Below, one piece after another: positions 43,571 to 52,122 of a stretch of DNA of 64,000 nucleotides. The stretch lies in assembly GCA_016342415.1 (NCBI GenBank), contig JAEIOD010000018.1, forward strand, positions 1 to 64,000, given 5' to 3'. Source of the DNA: Clostridiales bacterium (GTDB lineage Bacteria > Bacillota > Clostridia > Peptostreptococcales > Acidaminobacteraceae). Each line of letters begins with the position of its first letter. Position 1 is the first letter of the stretch. The notes beneath the pieces were generated by a model. That model was not told where the DNA came from. It did not search any database and saw only the letters and a program-made list of their open reading frames with translations. A program made the translations under genes and the position numbers.

Positions 43571-44524
43571 ATGTCTTTTTCATCAAAGACAAAAAATGAG
43601 TTGGCAAGGAGAACATCTGATAGTAAATGTTGTCAACTTGCAGAATTATCGGCCTTGGTAAGAGTGAGTGGTACCATTCAACTCGTAGGTTTAGGCAAAA
43701 CAAACTTGTTTATTACAACAGAAAATCCAGCGATTGCCCGTTTAATATTCGTGTTGTTCAAACGCAGTATGAAGGTGCATACTGTCATAGATGTTGTTAA
43801 AAATACAGTACTAAGAAAAAACAATTCTTATCAAATAAAAATAACAGATGCGACAGAAATCTTAAAACGTTTGGAAATTATGATAATGGATGATGACAGT
43901 TTGATTATCAATAATGGATTACCAAGAAAACTGATTGAAGATGAATGTTGTAAACGGGCTTATATTCGCGGTACTTTTTTAGGCGGGGGTTCACTCTCAG
44001 ATCCTGAAAAGAGTTATCATATGGAATTGATAACTCATCATGAAGATTATGCCAATGAATTAAGTGAATTAATAAACACGTATGATTTGAATTCTAGGGT
44101 AATTTCGCGTAAAAAGAATTTCATCATTTATCTAAAAGAAGGCGATCAGATTGTTGATTTATTGAATGTTATTGGTGCTCATACAGCGTTGTTGTCATTT
44201 GAAAATACGAGAATTGTTAAATCTGTAAGAAATAAAGTCAATCGACTTGTTAATTGTGAAACAGCCAATTTAACAAAAATGGTAGATGCAGCTGTTAAAC
44301 AAAAACAGTATATTGAGATAATAGAAAAATATGATGGTTTAGAAAGTTTACCAGACAACTTAAGAGAGATTGCTATGATTCGATTGAGTAATACCGATGT
44401 CAGCCTAAAAGATTTAGGAGAATTATTAAGCCCACCAATTGGGAAATCAGGTGTTAATCACAGATTGAGAAAAATTGAAAAAATAGCTTTAGATATTTTA
44501 GAGAGGGAGGACATACATGATTAA
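43571..44524 (+). CDS. whiA: DNA-binding protein WhiA
   Basis: 317 aa. N-terminal LAGLIDADG-like halves (for example RAYIRGTFLGGGSLSDPEKSYH split around the conserved Gly-rich turn, and LVNCETANLTKMVDAA) and a C-terminal helix-turn-helix (LKDLGELLSPPIGKSGVNHRL). Involved in division and chromosome organisation in Bacillus. ATG 43571 has AGGTGAAGTG upstream. Overlaps the HPr gene by eight bases. Confidence 0.95.
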   Translation: MSFSSKTKNELARRTSDSKCCQLAELSALVRVSGTIQLVGLGKTNLFITTENPAIARLIFVLFKRSMKVHTVIDVVKNTVLRKNNSYQIKITDATEILKRLEIMIMDDDSLIINNGLPRKLIEDECCKRAYIRGTFLGGGSLSDPEKSYHMELITHHEDYANELSELINTYDLNSRVISRKKNFIIYLKEGDQIVDLLNVIGAHTALLSFENTRIVKSVRNKVNRLVNCETANLTKMVDAAVKQKQYIEIIEKYDGLESLPDNLREIAMIRLSNTDVSLKDLGELLSPPIGKSGVNHRLRKIEKIALDILEREDIHD

Positions 44525-44783
44525 AAGAGAATTTACAATAAAAAATCAGTTGGGTTTACATGCACGTGTTGCATCAAAATTTGTTCAATTAACAAATGGT
44601 TTTTTATCTGAAGTAGAATTATGCTATCACGATGACTATATTGATGGTAAGAGCATTATGTGTATTATATCTATGAGTATTCCAAAAGAAGGTATGATTA
44701 CTTTAACAGTAAAAGGACCTGATGAAGAAGAAGCGATAGAAAAGTTAGAACAATTTTTTAAAACAGATATTATGAACGTATAA
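44517..44783 (+). CDS. ptsH: HPr-type phosphocarrier protein
   Basis: 88 aa. Contains the phosphorylatable His15 in LGLHARVAS (usual Pro after HAR replaced by Val) and a regulatory Ser46 in GKSIMCI, so both EI- and HPr-kinase-dependent modification appear possible. In Bacillus the paralogue Crh, which lacks His15, sits at this position after whiA. Here it is HPr-like and could feed the PTS-type DhaK/L system. GGGAGG precedes ATG 44517. No terminator is obvious after it. Confidence 0.85.
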   Translation: MIKREFTIKNQLGLHARVASKFVQLTNGFLSEVELCYHDDYIDGKSIMCIISMSIPKEGMITLTVKGPDEEEAIEKLEQFFKTDIMNV

Positions 44784-44915
44784 TCACGAAACAGTTGAAA
44801 TTTTATAACTAATATCTTATGATATACATAGAGTCGAATTTTGTCGAAATACATTGATATTTTACAGTGTGTGATATTTTGGTGAAATTCGTTTTATGCT
44901 GTTATGGAGGGTATT

Positions 44916-46064
44916 ATGATAACCAATAAACGTCAGGTAACATCTAAAGATTTGAAGCCTGATATGATTCTAGCTGAGCCTATCTATGATATTGATGGAA
45001 AAACATTATTTTCAGAAGGATTGAGATTGAATGTTAAGCGGATTGAACGCATTCGTAACTTGGATAAAAATACTGTATTTATAGAAGAAATTTCTTATGA
45101 GCCTATAAAAGAAAAAAGTATGGTTCATGAGCATGCAAGTATCTTTGAAAAAAATGCAGCAAAAAGAAAAAGTATCATACTCAATGAAACAAGAACTGAA
45201 GCGAGTCATGTTGTTTCAGAGATGTTGGATACAGTTTTAGATGGCAATTCAATAAAGGCTGAAAAAATCAAAAAAATCGTTGAGAGAATGATTGGCGCTA
45301 TATTATTAGATGAACGAGTTGTTTTAAATCTGTCTAATTTAAGTGCAATTGATGATTATTTATTATCGCATTCAGTTAATGTTTGTGTTTTATCACTTGT
45401 AGCAGGTGTTTATTTAGGTTTGACTCAAGCAAAATTAATGAAATTGGGATCAGGAGCATTAATTCATGATATTGGAAAAATGCTTGTACCCCAAGAGGTT
45501 TATAATAAACCTGATAAATTAAGCGATGAAGAGTTTAAAATAGTACAACAGCATACTATCTATGGTCATAAAATCTTAAGAGATACATTGAAGTTTGATT
45601 CTGAAACAGCTAATATTGCTTTGTTTCACCATGAAAGAATGGATGGATTGGGTTACCCGCATAAACTCACTAAACATGATATTCCCATATTTGCAAAGAT
45701 AGTTGCTGTAGCAGATGTTTTTGATGCACTTACGTCAAAACGTATTTATTGTGACAAAGTAGACTACTATCATGGTGTTTTATATCTTATTGAACATGCG
45801 GATACTCAGTTTGATATAGAGATTGTCAAAAAGTTTATTACGATGATCGGATATTATCCAATTGGTCTGTATGTAAAGCTCAATACAGGTGATATCGGTC
45901 AAGTGATGAGTAAAAATATGTTATGCCCAGTAGTAAGAATCGTTAAAGATTCTAATGGACAAACACTGCAAAATTATTATGAAATAGACTTATATAAAAA
46001 TCCAGGTATTTCAATCATTGATTTGAATATTGAAGAGTTTAAAAATAGAAGAGCCTCTAAGTAG
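44916..46064 (+). CDS. HD-GYP domain c-di-GMP phosphodiesterase
   Basis: 382 aa, no membrane segment. The N-terminal 130 residues resemble the DUF3391-like/linker part of stand-alone HD-GYP proteins. The HD-GYP core shows HDIGKMLVPQEVYNKPDKL and HHERMDGLGYP (about residue 238). Expected to degrade c-di-GMP, counteracting the diguanylate cyclase at 35-37 kb. ATG 44916 follows ATGGAGGGTATT, so the upstream ATG 44904 is unlikely. Monocistronic. Confidence 0.9.
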   Translation: MITNKRQVTSKDLKPDMILAEPIYDIDGKTLFSEGLRLNVKRIERIRNLDKNTVFIEEISYEPIKEKSMVHEHASIFEKNAAKRKSIILNETRTEASHVVSEMLDTVLDGNSIKAEKIKKIVERMIGAILLDERVVLNLSNLSAIDDYLLSHSVNVCVLSLVAGVYLGLTQAKLMKLGSGALIHDIGKMLVPQEVYNKPDKLSDEEFKIVQQHTIYGHKILRDTLKFDSETANIALFHHERMDGLGYPHKLTKHDIPIFAKIVAVADVFDALTSKRIYCDKVDYYHGVLYLIEHADTQFDIEIVKKFITMIGYYPIGLYVKLNTGDIGQVMSKNMLCPVVRIVKDSNGQTLQNYYEIDLYKNPGISIIDLNIEEFKNRRASK

Positions 46065-46075
46065 GCTTTTTAGTT
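46049..46075 (+). terminator. Terminator after HD-GYP gene
   Basis: AAGAGCCT pairs with AGGCTTTT (one G-U), loop CTAAGT; overlaps the stop codon and is followed by T-rich sequence. Confidence 0.7.
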
Positions 46076-46142
46076 CTTTTTGTTCATTTCCATGTCGCTT
46101 TGTTATATAATATTATTAATAGAATGATAAAGGCAGGTCAAG

Positions 46143-47387
46143 ATGGGAAAAAAAATAAAGACGATGTTTGTCGTTGTATGTTTGGTGCTAACAATGATTT
46201 CATGTCAAACCACTGATATACTTACTGGTGCAGCCACACCAGATAAGGACTGGGATTTAATAACTGAAAGCGCCAAAGGTACAATTGTCAATTTATATAC
46301 AACGGATTCAGATGAGTCTATGAGAGCATGGTTAAGTAGCAAATTCTATAAAACTCTAAAAGAATCATATGATATTGAACTGAATGTAAAAATATTATCA
46401 TTTGAGGATATTATGTATACATTGGAAATGGATGCACTAAATGAAGAAAAAAATGGTTCGATGGACTTACTGATTATTCGTGATGATGAGTTTAGAAAAC
46501 TTAAAGAAAAAGATTTTCTTTACGATCAAATTGCAGATAAAATGCCAAATTTAGAAGAAAATATCAATTTGTTGGATTTGGATGTATCAACAGAGCATGG
46601 AGAACCTCTTGATAGTTTTGCTGTGGCATTTAGTAGAGAACAATTTGTACTTGTTTTTGATGAAGATGAATTGGAAATTTATCCAACTGATACTGTAGAA
46701 CTATTAGAATTCCTTAAAGAGAATCCCAATACTTTTACTTATCCCAATCCGAAAATGGATCCAATTGGTTCAGAGTTTATAAGAACAGTTATCTTTGAGA
46801 TCGTCGCGCAGGAAGATATGGAGAGGTTGTATACAGAAACTCTTGATGAAACAGAGCTAAAAGCATTAATTCAACCAGCGTTGGATTATTTGGTGTCATT
46901 GGACGGTTATATTTTAAAAGATGATGGTGATTATTTTAAAAGCATAGACATTGTTAATGAGTACTTTGTATCAGGCGAACTGTACTTTTCTATGACTGAT
47001 GATTTTGCATATACAACAGATGCCATTAACGATGAAATTTATCCTGATGGTGGTAGAAGTTTTATCTTTTCAAATGGGACATTGATGGATACAAATTACT
47101 TGGTGGTACCAATGAATGCATCGAATAAAACAGGCGCTATTGTTGCAATTAATGAGTTGATATCGCTTGAAATGCAGTTGGATAAGTACATTCCAAGCAA
47201 TTGGGGCAGTTTGCCTATCCTCGATTTAAATTTAATGAGTGACAGTGATGCGGAAAAATTTAAAAAAGCAAGTTTAAAAAGAAACACTGTACGAGTTGAA
47301 GAACTTGCCTTAAATAGATATACAGAATTACCAGTGACGGTGATTGAAATGATAAACACATTATGGGATCAATATGTCAATCAGTAA
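46143..47387 (+). CDS. Lipoprotein resembling extracellular solute-binding proteins
   Basis: 414 aa. Signal peptide with lipobox MISC (Cys about 21). The mature protein has the layout of family-1 solute-binding proteins (LNVKILSFEDIMYTLEMD, then a long C-terminal lobe), but the match is weak. No permease or ATPase gene lies nearby, so it could be an orphan binding protein or act in sensing. AAAGGCAGGTC precedes ATG 46143. Single gene with its own terminator. Confidence 0.55.
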   Translation: MGKKIKTMFVVVCLVLTMISCQTTDILTGAATPDKDWDLITESAKGTIVNLYTTDSDESMRAWLSSKFYKTLKESYDIELNVKILSFEDIMYTLEMDALNEEKNGSMDLLIIRDDEFRKLKEKDFLYDQIADKMPNLEENINLLDLDVSTEHGEPLDSFAVAFSREQFVLVFDEDELEIYPTDTVELLEFLKENPNTFTYPNPKMDPIGSEFIRTVIFEIVAQEDMERLYTETLDETELKALIQPALDYLVSLDGYILKDDGDYFKSIDIVNEYFVSGELYFSMTDDFAYTTDAINDEIYPDGGRSFIFSNGTLMDTNYLVVPMNASNKTGAIVAINELISLEMQLDKYIPSNWGSLPILDLNLMSDSDAEKFKKASLKRNTVRVEELALNRYTELPVTVIEMINTLWDQYVNQ

Positions 47388-47393
47388 CAAATG

Positions 47394-47420
47394 GACCTTC
47401 ATACCTATGAAGGTCTTTTT
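47394..47420 (+). terminator. Terminator after lipoprotein gene
   Basis: GACCTTCA/TGAAGGTC stem, loop TACCTA, then TTTTT; the dnaE start is 12 bases further. Confidence 0.75.
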
Positions 47421-47431
47421 AAGGAGAATTT

Positions 47432-50400
47432 ATGAATCAGTTTACGCATTTGCATTTACACAGTGAATACAGTTTGTTGGATGGTTTTGCAAGGATCAAA
47501 CCATTGTTCAAAAGACTTCAAGAGTTGAATATGACTTCTGTGGCGATTACAGATCACGGGGTCATGTTTGGAGCAGTTGATTTTTATAAAGAAGCCAAGA
47601 AATACGGCATCAAACCGATTATCGGATGTGAAGTTTATACAGCAGCCCGAACATATACACAAAAAGATGCGACTCTGGATAAAAGTAGTGGCCATTTGGT
47701 GTTGCTTGCTAAAAACAATATCGGGTATCAGAACCTTATCAAGTTGGTTTCAGAAGGCTTTGTACATGGTTTCTATTACAAACCAAGAATCGATTATACT
47801 CTTTTGGAGCGATATTCAGAAGGCTTGATAGTTCTCAGTGCCTGTTTGGCAGGTGATGTACAACAAGCTCTCATGTACAATGACTATGAAAAGGCAAAAA
47901 CAATTGCCCTAAATCTAAAGCGAATATTTGGTGAGGATTTTTATCTTGAAATGCAAGATCACGGCATGATGGAGCAAAAATCAGTTAATATTCATTTGAT
48001 CAGACTCTCTAAGGAAATCGACGTGCCTTTGGTGGCAACAAATGATGTACATTACTTGGATAAAACCGATGCAAGCGTTCATGATATTTTACTCTGTATT
48101 CAGACCGGTAAAAATATCAGTGATTCGAAAAGGATGAAATTTCCAAGTGATGAATTTTATCTGAAAAGTACTGAAGAAATGATGATGTTGTTTTCTCATG
48201 TGCCTGAAGCCATAGAAAACACTCAAAAAATTGCTGATAAATGTAATGTTAGTTTCGATTTTGAATCTAGACATTTACCGGAATATCAATTGCCTGAAGG
48301 TTATGACCATGATGCTTATTTAAGAGAACTCTGTCTAAAGGGGCTAAAAGATAGATATGCTGATCACGAAGCACATATGAAGAGACTGGACTATGAGCTG
48401 AAGACCATTTCCGGCATGGGTTTTTCTGATTATTTCTTGATCGTATGGGATTTCATCAAGTATGCAAAAGACCATCATATAGCTGTAGGACCTGGTAGAG
48501 GCTCTGTTGGTGGCAGTATTGTTGCTTACGTACTTTATATCACAGATGTAGATCCGATGAAATATGATCTTATCTTTGAGAGATTTTTAAATCCGGAACG
48601 TGTGACCATGCCTGATATAGATATTGATTTTGAGGATACAAGAAGGCAAGAAGTCATTGATTATGTTATTGAGAAGTACGGTAAAGACCATGTTTCTCAA
48701 ATCATCACCTTTGGTACCATGGCAGCAAAAGCTGCACTTCGTGATGTGGGAAGAGTTGTAGAGCTTCCTTATAGTGAAGCAGACAAACTTGCTAAAGCAG
48801 TGCCGTTTGCTTTAGGCATGACTTTGGACAAAGCACTTGATCAAAGTCCAGAGTTTCATCAGATGTATGATGATAACAGTGAGCTTCGACAGGTTATTAA
48901 AGTGGCTCAAGCGGTTGAAGGGATGCCTAGACATGCGTCTACTCATGCGGCTGGTGTTGTTATTTCAAAGTTACCAGTCGATCACTATGTACCGTTGTAT
49001 TTGCAAGATGAAAGTATAACAACTCAGTATTCTATGACTCTCTTGGAGGAACTGGGTTTACTAAAAATGGACTTCTTAGGGCTTAGAACCTTAAAAGTGA
49101 TTAAGGATACAATTGTACATATTAAAAGACAAAGAGATATTGATTTTGTTTTTGATGAAGCCTATGACGATAAAAAGACCTTTGAACTTATTGGCCGTGG
49201 TGAAACTCAAGGTGTTTTTCAGTTGGAAAGCGCTGGCATGATTCGATTCATGAAAGAATTAAAACCGAATTCGCTAGAAGACATCATAGCCGGAATATCT
49301 CTGTATAGACCAGGTCCAATGGATTCGATTCCAAAGTATATCTTAAATAAAAATAATCCTCAGTTGGTTAAATACGATCATCCGATGTTGGAAGGCATCT
49401 TAGACGTCACTTATGGGTGTATCGTTTATCAGGAACAGGTTATGAGAATTGTAAGAGAACTCGGTGGGTTTTCTTATGGTAGAGCTGATATTGTTAGACG
49501 TGCCATGAGTAAAAAGAAAAAAGATGTCATGGATAGAGAAAAACAAAGTTTTATCCATGGTGTCTTAGATGAGAATGGAAATGTGATAGTTGAAGGATGT
49601 GTCAGAAGAGGGGTACCGGCAAAAATTGCTGAATCAATTTTTAATGATATGGAGGATTTTGCAAAGTATGCGTTCAATAAATCGCATGCAGCAGGTTATG
49701 GTATCATTGCTTTTCAAACGGCCTATTTAAAAGCACATTTTCCAGTAGAGTTTATGGCTGCATCGATGACCAGTATGATTGGTAACCAGTCAAAAATTGC
49801 AAGGTATATTCAAGATTGCTATAGAATGGGTATTAAGATTTTACCGCCAGATATCAATCATAGTTATGGTAGCTTTTCAGTAGAACAGGATACCATCAGG
49901 TTTGGTTTAAAGTCTGTAAAAAATGTTGGAAGAGGTATTATTGCTTCTATGATTGAAAATAGACCATTTACTGATTTTACTGATTTCTGTGAAAAAGTCA
50001 ATTATAAGGAACTGAATAAACGTGCGGTTGAAAGTTTAATTAAAGCGGGAGCTTTTGATCAGTTCGAACACAATAGAGCACAACTTCTAGCATCGTTTGA
50101 TAAAATTGTTGATGCCATTCATAATGAAAAGAGACGTAATGTTAAAGGTCAGCTATCGATGTTTGGCATGGATGGGATGGACAATGTGAATTCGGGTATG
50201 CTTGAAAAAATGGCGAATGTGAATGAACTAAAAGAAAAAGTGAAACTGAATTTTGAAAAAGATGTTTTAGGGTTGTATTTAACAGGCCATCCATTAAATG
50301 AACATAAGTTATTAGTTGAACGTGTTTCTTCAATGAATCTTAATGAGTTAAAGGAAGCAGCTAAAGACCCATTGTTCCAAAGAAATAACGATGGTAAACG

Positions 50401-50953
50401 ATTTAATTTAGCAGGTATGTTGATCCATAAAAAAAATATGACCACAAAATCCGGTAAAATTATGTCGTTCATTCAAGTTGAAGATCTGTATGATGCAATA
50501 GAGATTATTGTTTTTCCAAAAATATACGATAGGTGTATACATTTATTAAAAGAAGATCAGTTTGTAATTGTAGTCGGTAGATTAAACTTCAAAGAGGATG
50601 AAGAACCAAAACTTATTGCTGATAATGTGATGGTATTAAATGAAAACAATGCTAGAGAATTATTGTCCTCTAAAACTGCTATGAAACAAGTACAACATAA
50701 ACCTGTAAAAAAAGTGCAACAAAAACCTAAAATACAGAAGATGTTTTTGAAGCTTGAATCTAAAGATGAAGTCTTATTGCAACAGATCCTTTCTGAATTA
50801 AAAGCAAGCCCTGGAAAGATGCCTGTCGTGATCTACTTTGCTGATACTAAAAATAAAATGATAGCTCCAGAGCATTTATGGGTAAATAGTAGTGAACGTT
50901 TGATTAGGACATTAAAGGATATTTTAGGTAATGATGCTGTGATCGTCCAATAA
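47432..50953 (+). CDS. dnaE: DNA polymerase III alpha subunit, DnaE type
   Basis: 1173 aa. PHP domain at the N-terminus (HLHLHSEYSLLDG, TDHGVMFGAVDFY), catalytic Asp motif PDIDIDFEDTRR, GPGRGSVGGSIVAYVL, HASTHAAGVVIS, and PYEEQ-like IVYQEQVMRI, FNKSHAAGYG, followed by an OB-fold tip region and a short C-terminal domain. Low-GC Firmicutes have a second polymerase, PolC, for most synthesis, and DnaE extends primers. AAGGAGAATTT precedes ATG 47432. Stands before pfkA-pyk, an arrangement common in this phylum. Confidence 0.97.
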   Translation: MNQFTHLHLHSEYSLLDGFARIKPLFKRLQELNMTSVAITDHGVMFGAVDFYKEAKKYGIKPIIGCEVYTAARTYTQKDATLDKSSGHLVLLAKNNIGYQNLIKLVSEGFVHGFYYKPRIDYTLLERYSEGLIVLSACLAGDVQQALMYNDYEKAKTIALNLKRIFGEDFYLEMQDHGMMEQKSVNIHLIRLSKEIDVPLVATNDVHYLDKTDASVHDILLCIQTGKNISDSKRMKFPSDEFYLKSTEEMMMLFSHVPEAIENTQKIADKCNVSFDFESRHLPEYQLPEGYDHDAYLRELCLKGLKDRYADHEAHMKRLDYELKTISGMGFSDYFLIVWDFIKYAKDHHIAVGPGRGSVGGSIVAYVLYITDVDPMKYDLIFERFLNPERVTMPDIDIDFEDTRRQEVIDYVIEKYGKDHVSQIITFGTMAAKAALRDVGRVVELPYSEADKLAKAVPFALGMTLDKALDQSPEFHQMYDDNSELRQVIKVAQAVEGMPRHASTHAAGVVISKLPVDHYVPLYLQDESITTQYSMTLLEELGLLKMDFLGLRTLKVIKDTIVHIKRQRDIDFVFDEAYDDKKTFELIGRGETQGVFQLESAGMIRFMKELKPNSLEDIIAGISLYRPGPMDSIPKYILNKNNPQLVKYDHPMLEGILDVTYGCIVYQEQVMRIVRELGGFSYGRADIVRRAMSKKKKDVMDREKQSFIHGVLDENGNVIVEGCVRRGVPAKIAESIFNDMEDFAKYAFNKSHAAGYGIIAFQTAYLKAHFPVEFMAASMTSMIGNQSKIARYIQDCYRMGIKILPPDINHSYGSFSVEQDTIRFGLKSVKNVGRGIIASMIENRPFTDFTDFCEKVNYKELNKRAVESLIKAGAFDQFEHNRAQLLASFDKIVDAIHNEKRRNVKGQLSMFGMDGMDNVNSGMLEKMANVNELKEKVKLNFEKDVLGLYLTGHPLNEHKLLVERVSSMNLNELKEAAKDPLFQRNNDGKRFNLAGMLIHKKNMTTKSGKIMSFIQVEDLYDAIEIIVFPKIYDRCIHLLKEDQFVIVVGRLNFKEDEEPKLIADNVMVLNENNARELLSSKTAMKQVQHKPVKKVQQKPKIQKMFLKLESKDEVLLQQILSELKASPGKMPVVIYFADTKNKMIAPEHLWVNSSERLIRTLKDILGNDAVIVQ

Positions 50954-50961
50954 ATAAAAAA

Positions 50962-50975
50962 AGAAAACGTTATCA
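50962..50975. promoter_or_regulatory. cre-like site upstream of pfkA-pyk
   Basis: AGAAAACGTTATCA matches the CcpA consensus TGNAANCGNWNNCW at all defined positions but the first. It lies about 175 bp upstream of pfkA. In lactic acid bacteria CcpA activates pfk-pyk from such an upstream site. Confidence 0.5.
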
Positions 50976-51072
50976 TAAAAAAAAGTCTATAAAACATTGT
51001 AAAAATGACGATTTTAATGCAATTTCATTTGAATTATTGCACTTCTTATTATAAAATTATAGATGTGATAAT

Positions 51073-51106
51073 CCGGGACAAAAATAACGACCGGGACGAT
51101 AACGTG
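51073..51106 (+). repeat. Tandem CCGGGAC repeat in the pfkA leader
   Basis: CCGGGAC occurs at 51073-51079 and 51091-51097, 18 bp apart, each followed by a variant of ATAACG. GC-rich in AT-rich surroundings; may be a regulator site or part of an RNA structure. TTGCAC at 51037-51042 is a possible -35. Confidence 0.4.
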
Positions 51107-51147
51107 CCAAGTCAGAGATGATCATCCAAAATGATTGAGGTGAGGAT

Positions 51148-52107
51148 ATGAAAAGAATAGGAATTTTAACAAGTGGTGGAGATGCACCGGGTATGAATGC
51201 AGCAGTTAGAGCCGTGGTTCGAGTAGCTATCTTTAAAGGTCTGAAAGTTTCTGGGATTAGAAGAGGATATCAAGGTCTACTAGAAGGTGATATTTTTGAC
51301 ATGGATGTTTCTTCAGTAGGTGACATTATTCATAGAGGTGGTACAATTTTACAATCTGCTCGTTGTTTAGAGTTTATTGAAGATGAAGGTTTTCAAAAAG
51401 GATTGGATATGCTGAAGATGTTTAACATCGATGGTTTGGTTGTCTGTGGTGGTGATGGTTCTTATAAGGGAGCCTACAGATTATGGCAACATGGATTCCC
51501 GACAATTGGTGTTCCGGGAACAATAGATAATGATTTAGCTTATACAGATTATACAATAGGCTTTGACACTGCTATCAATACAGTTGTTAATGCCATTGGT
51601 AATCTTAGAGATACATCTTCTTCTCATGGTCGTGCCAATATTGTAGAGGTTATGGGTAGACATTGTGGAGATATTGCACTTCATGCTGGTTTGGCAGGAG
51701 GCGCTGAAAGCATTCTTATTCCAGAAATAAAGTTTGATATTGATGAAGTGTGTAGAAAACTGATTCAAGGTAGAAATAGAGGTAAGTTACATAATATTAT
51801 CTTATTAGCAGAAGGTGTTGGTAAACCTTATGAGGTTTCTCAGGCCATTGAAGAGAAGATAGGTATGGAAACACGAGTTTCGATTATTGGTCACTTACAA
51901 CGTGGTGGTATTCCAACAGCTTTCGACCGTATTATTGCGAGTCGCTTTGGTAACAGAGCGGTAGAGTTATTAATAGAAGGTCAAGGAGGTAGAGCAGTTG
52001 GTATCAATGGTGATGATATCATTGATGTACCACTAGAAGAAGCTACAAAACCAAATGATCGTTATAATAAGAAAATGTATGAATTAGCTCAAATGCTATC
52101 AATTTAA
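51148..52107 (+). CDS. pfkA: ATP-dependent 6-phosphofructokinase
   Basis: 319 aa, the bacterial ATP-type length. Contains [15 protein letters not shown] (ATP), [11 protein letters not shown] with the Gly that favours ATP over pyrophosphate, the catalytic [28 protein letters not shown], and HLQRGG. GAGGTGAGGAT precedes ATG 51148. Fifteen bases separate it from pyk. Confidence 0.97.
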   Translation: MKRIGILTSGGDAPGMNAAVRAVVRVAIFKGLKVSGIRRGYQGLLEGDIFDMDVSSVGDIIHRGGTILQSARCLEFIEDEGFQKGLDMLKMFNIDGLVVCGGDGSYKGAYRLWQHGFPTIGVPGTIDNDLAYTDYTIGFDTAINTVVNAIGNLRDTSSSHGRANIVEVMGRHCGDIALHAGLAGGAESILIPEIKFDIDEVCRKLIQGRNRGKLHNIILLAEGVGKPYEVSQAIEEKIGMETRVSIIGHLQRGGIPTAFDRIIASRFGNRAVELLIEGQGGRAVGINGDDIIDVPLEEATKPNDRYNKKMYELAQMLSI

Positions 52108-52122
52108 GAGGAGAGTATAAAA

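Noticed and set aside
44517-44783. Crh rather than HPr
   Set aside because: His15 is present in the LGLHAR motif; Crh lacks it.
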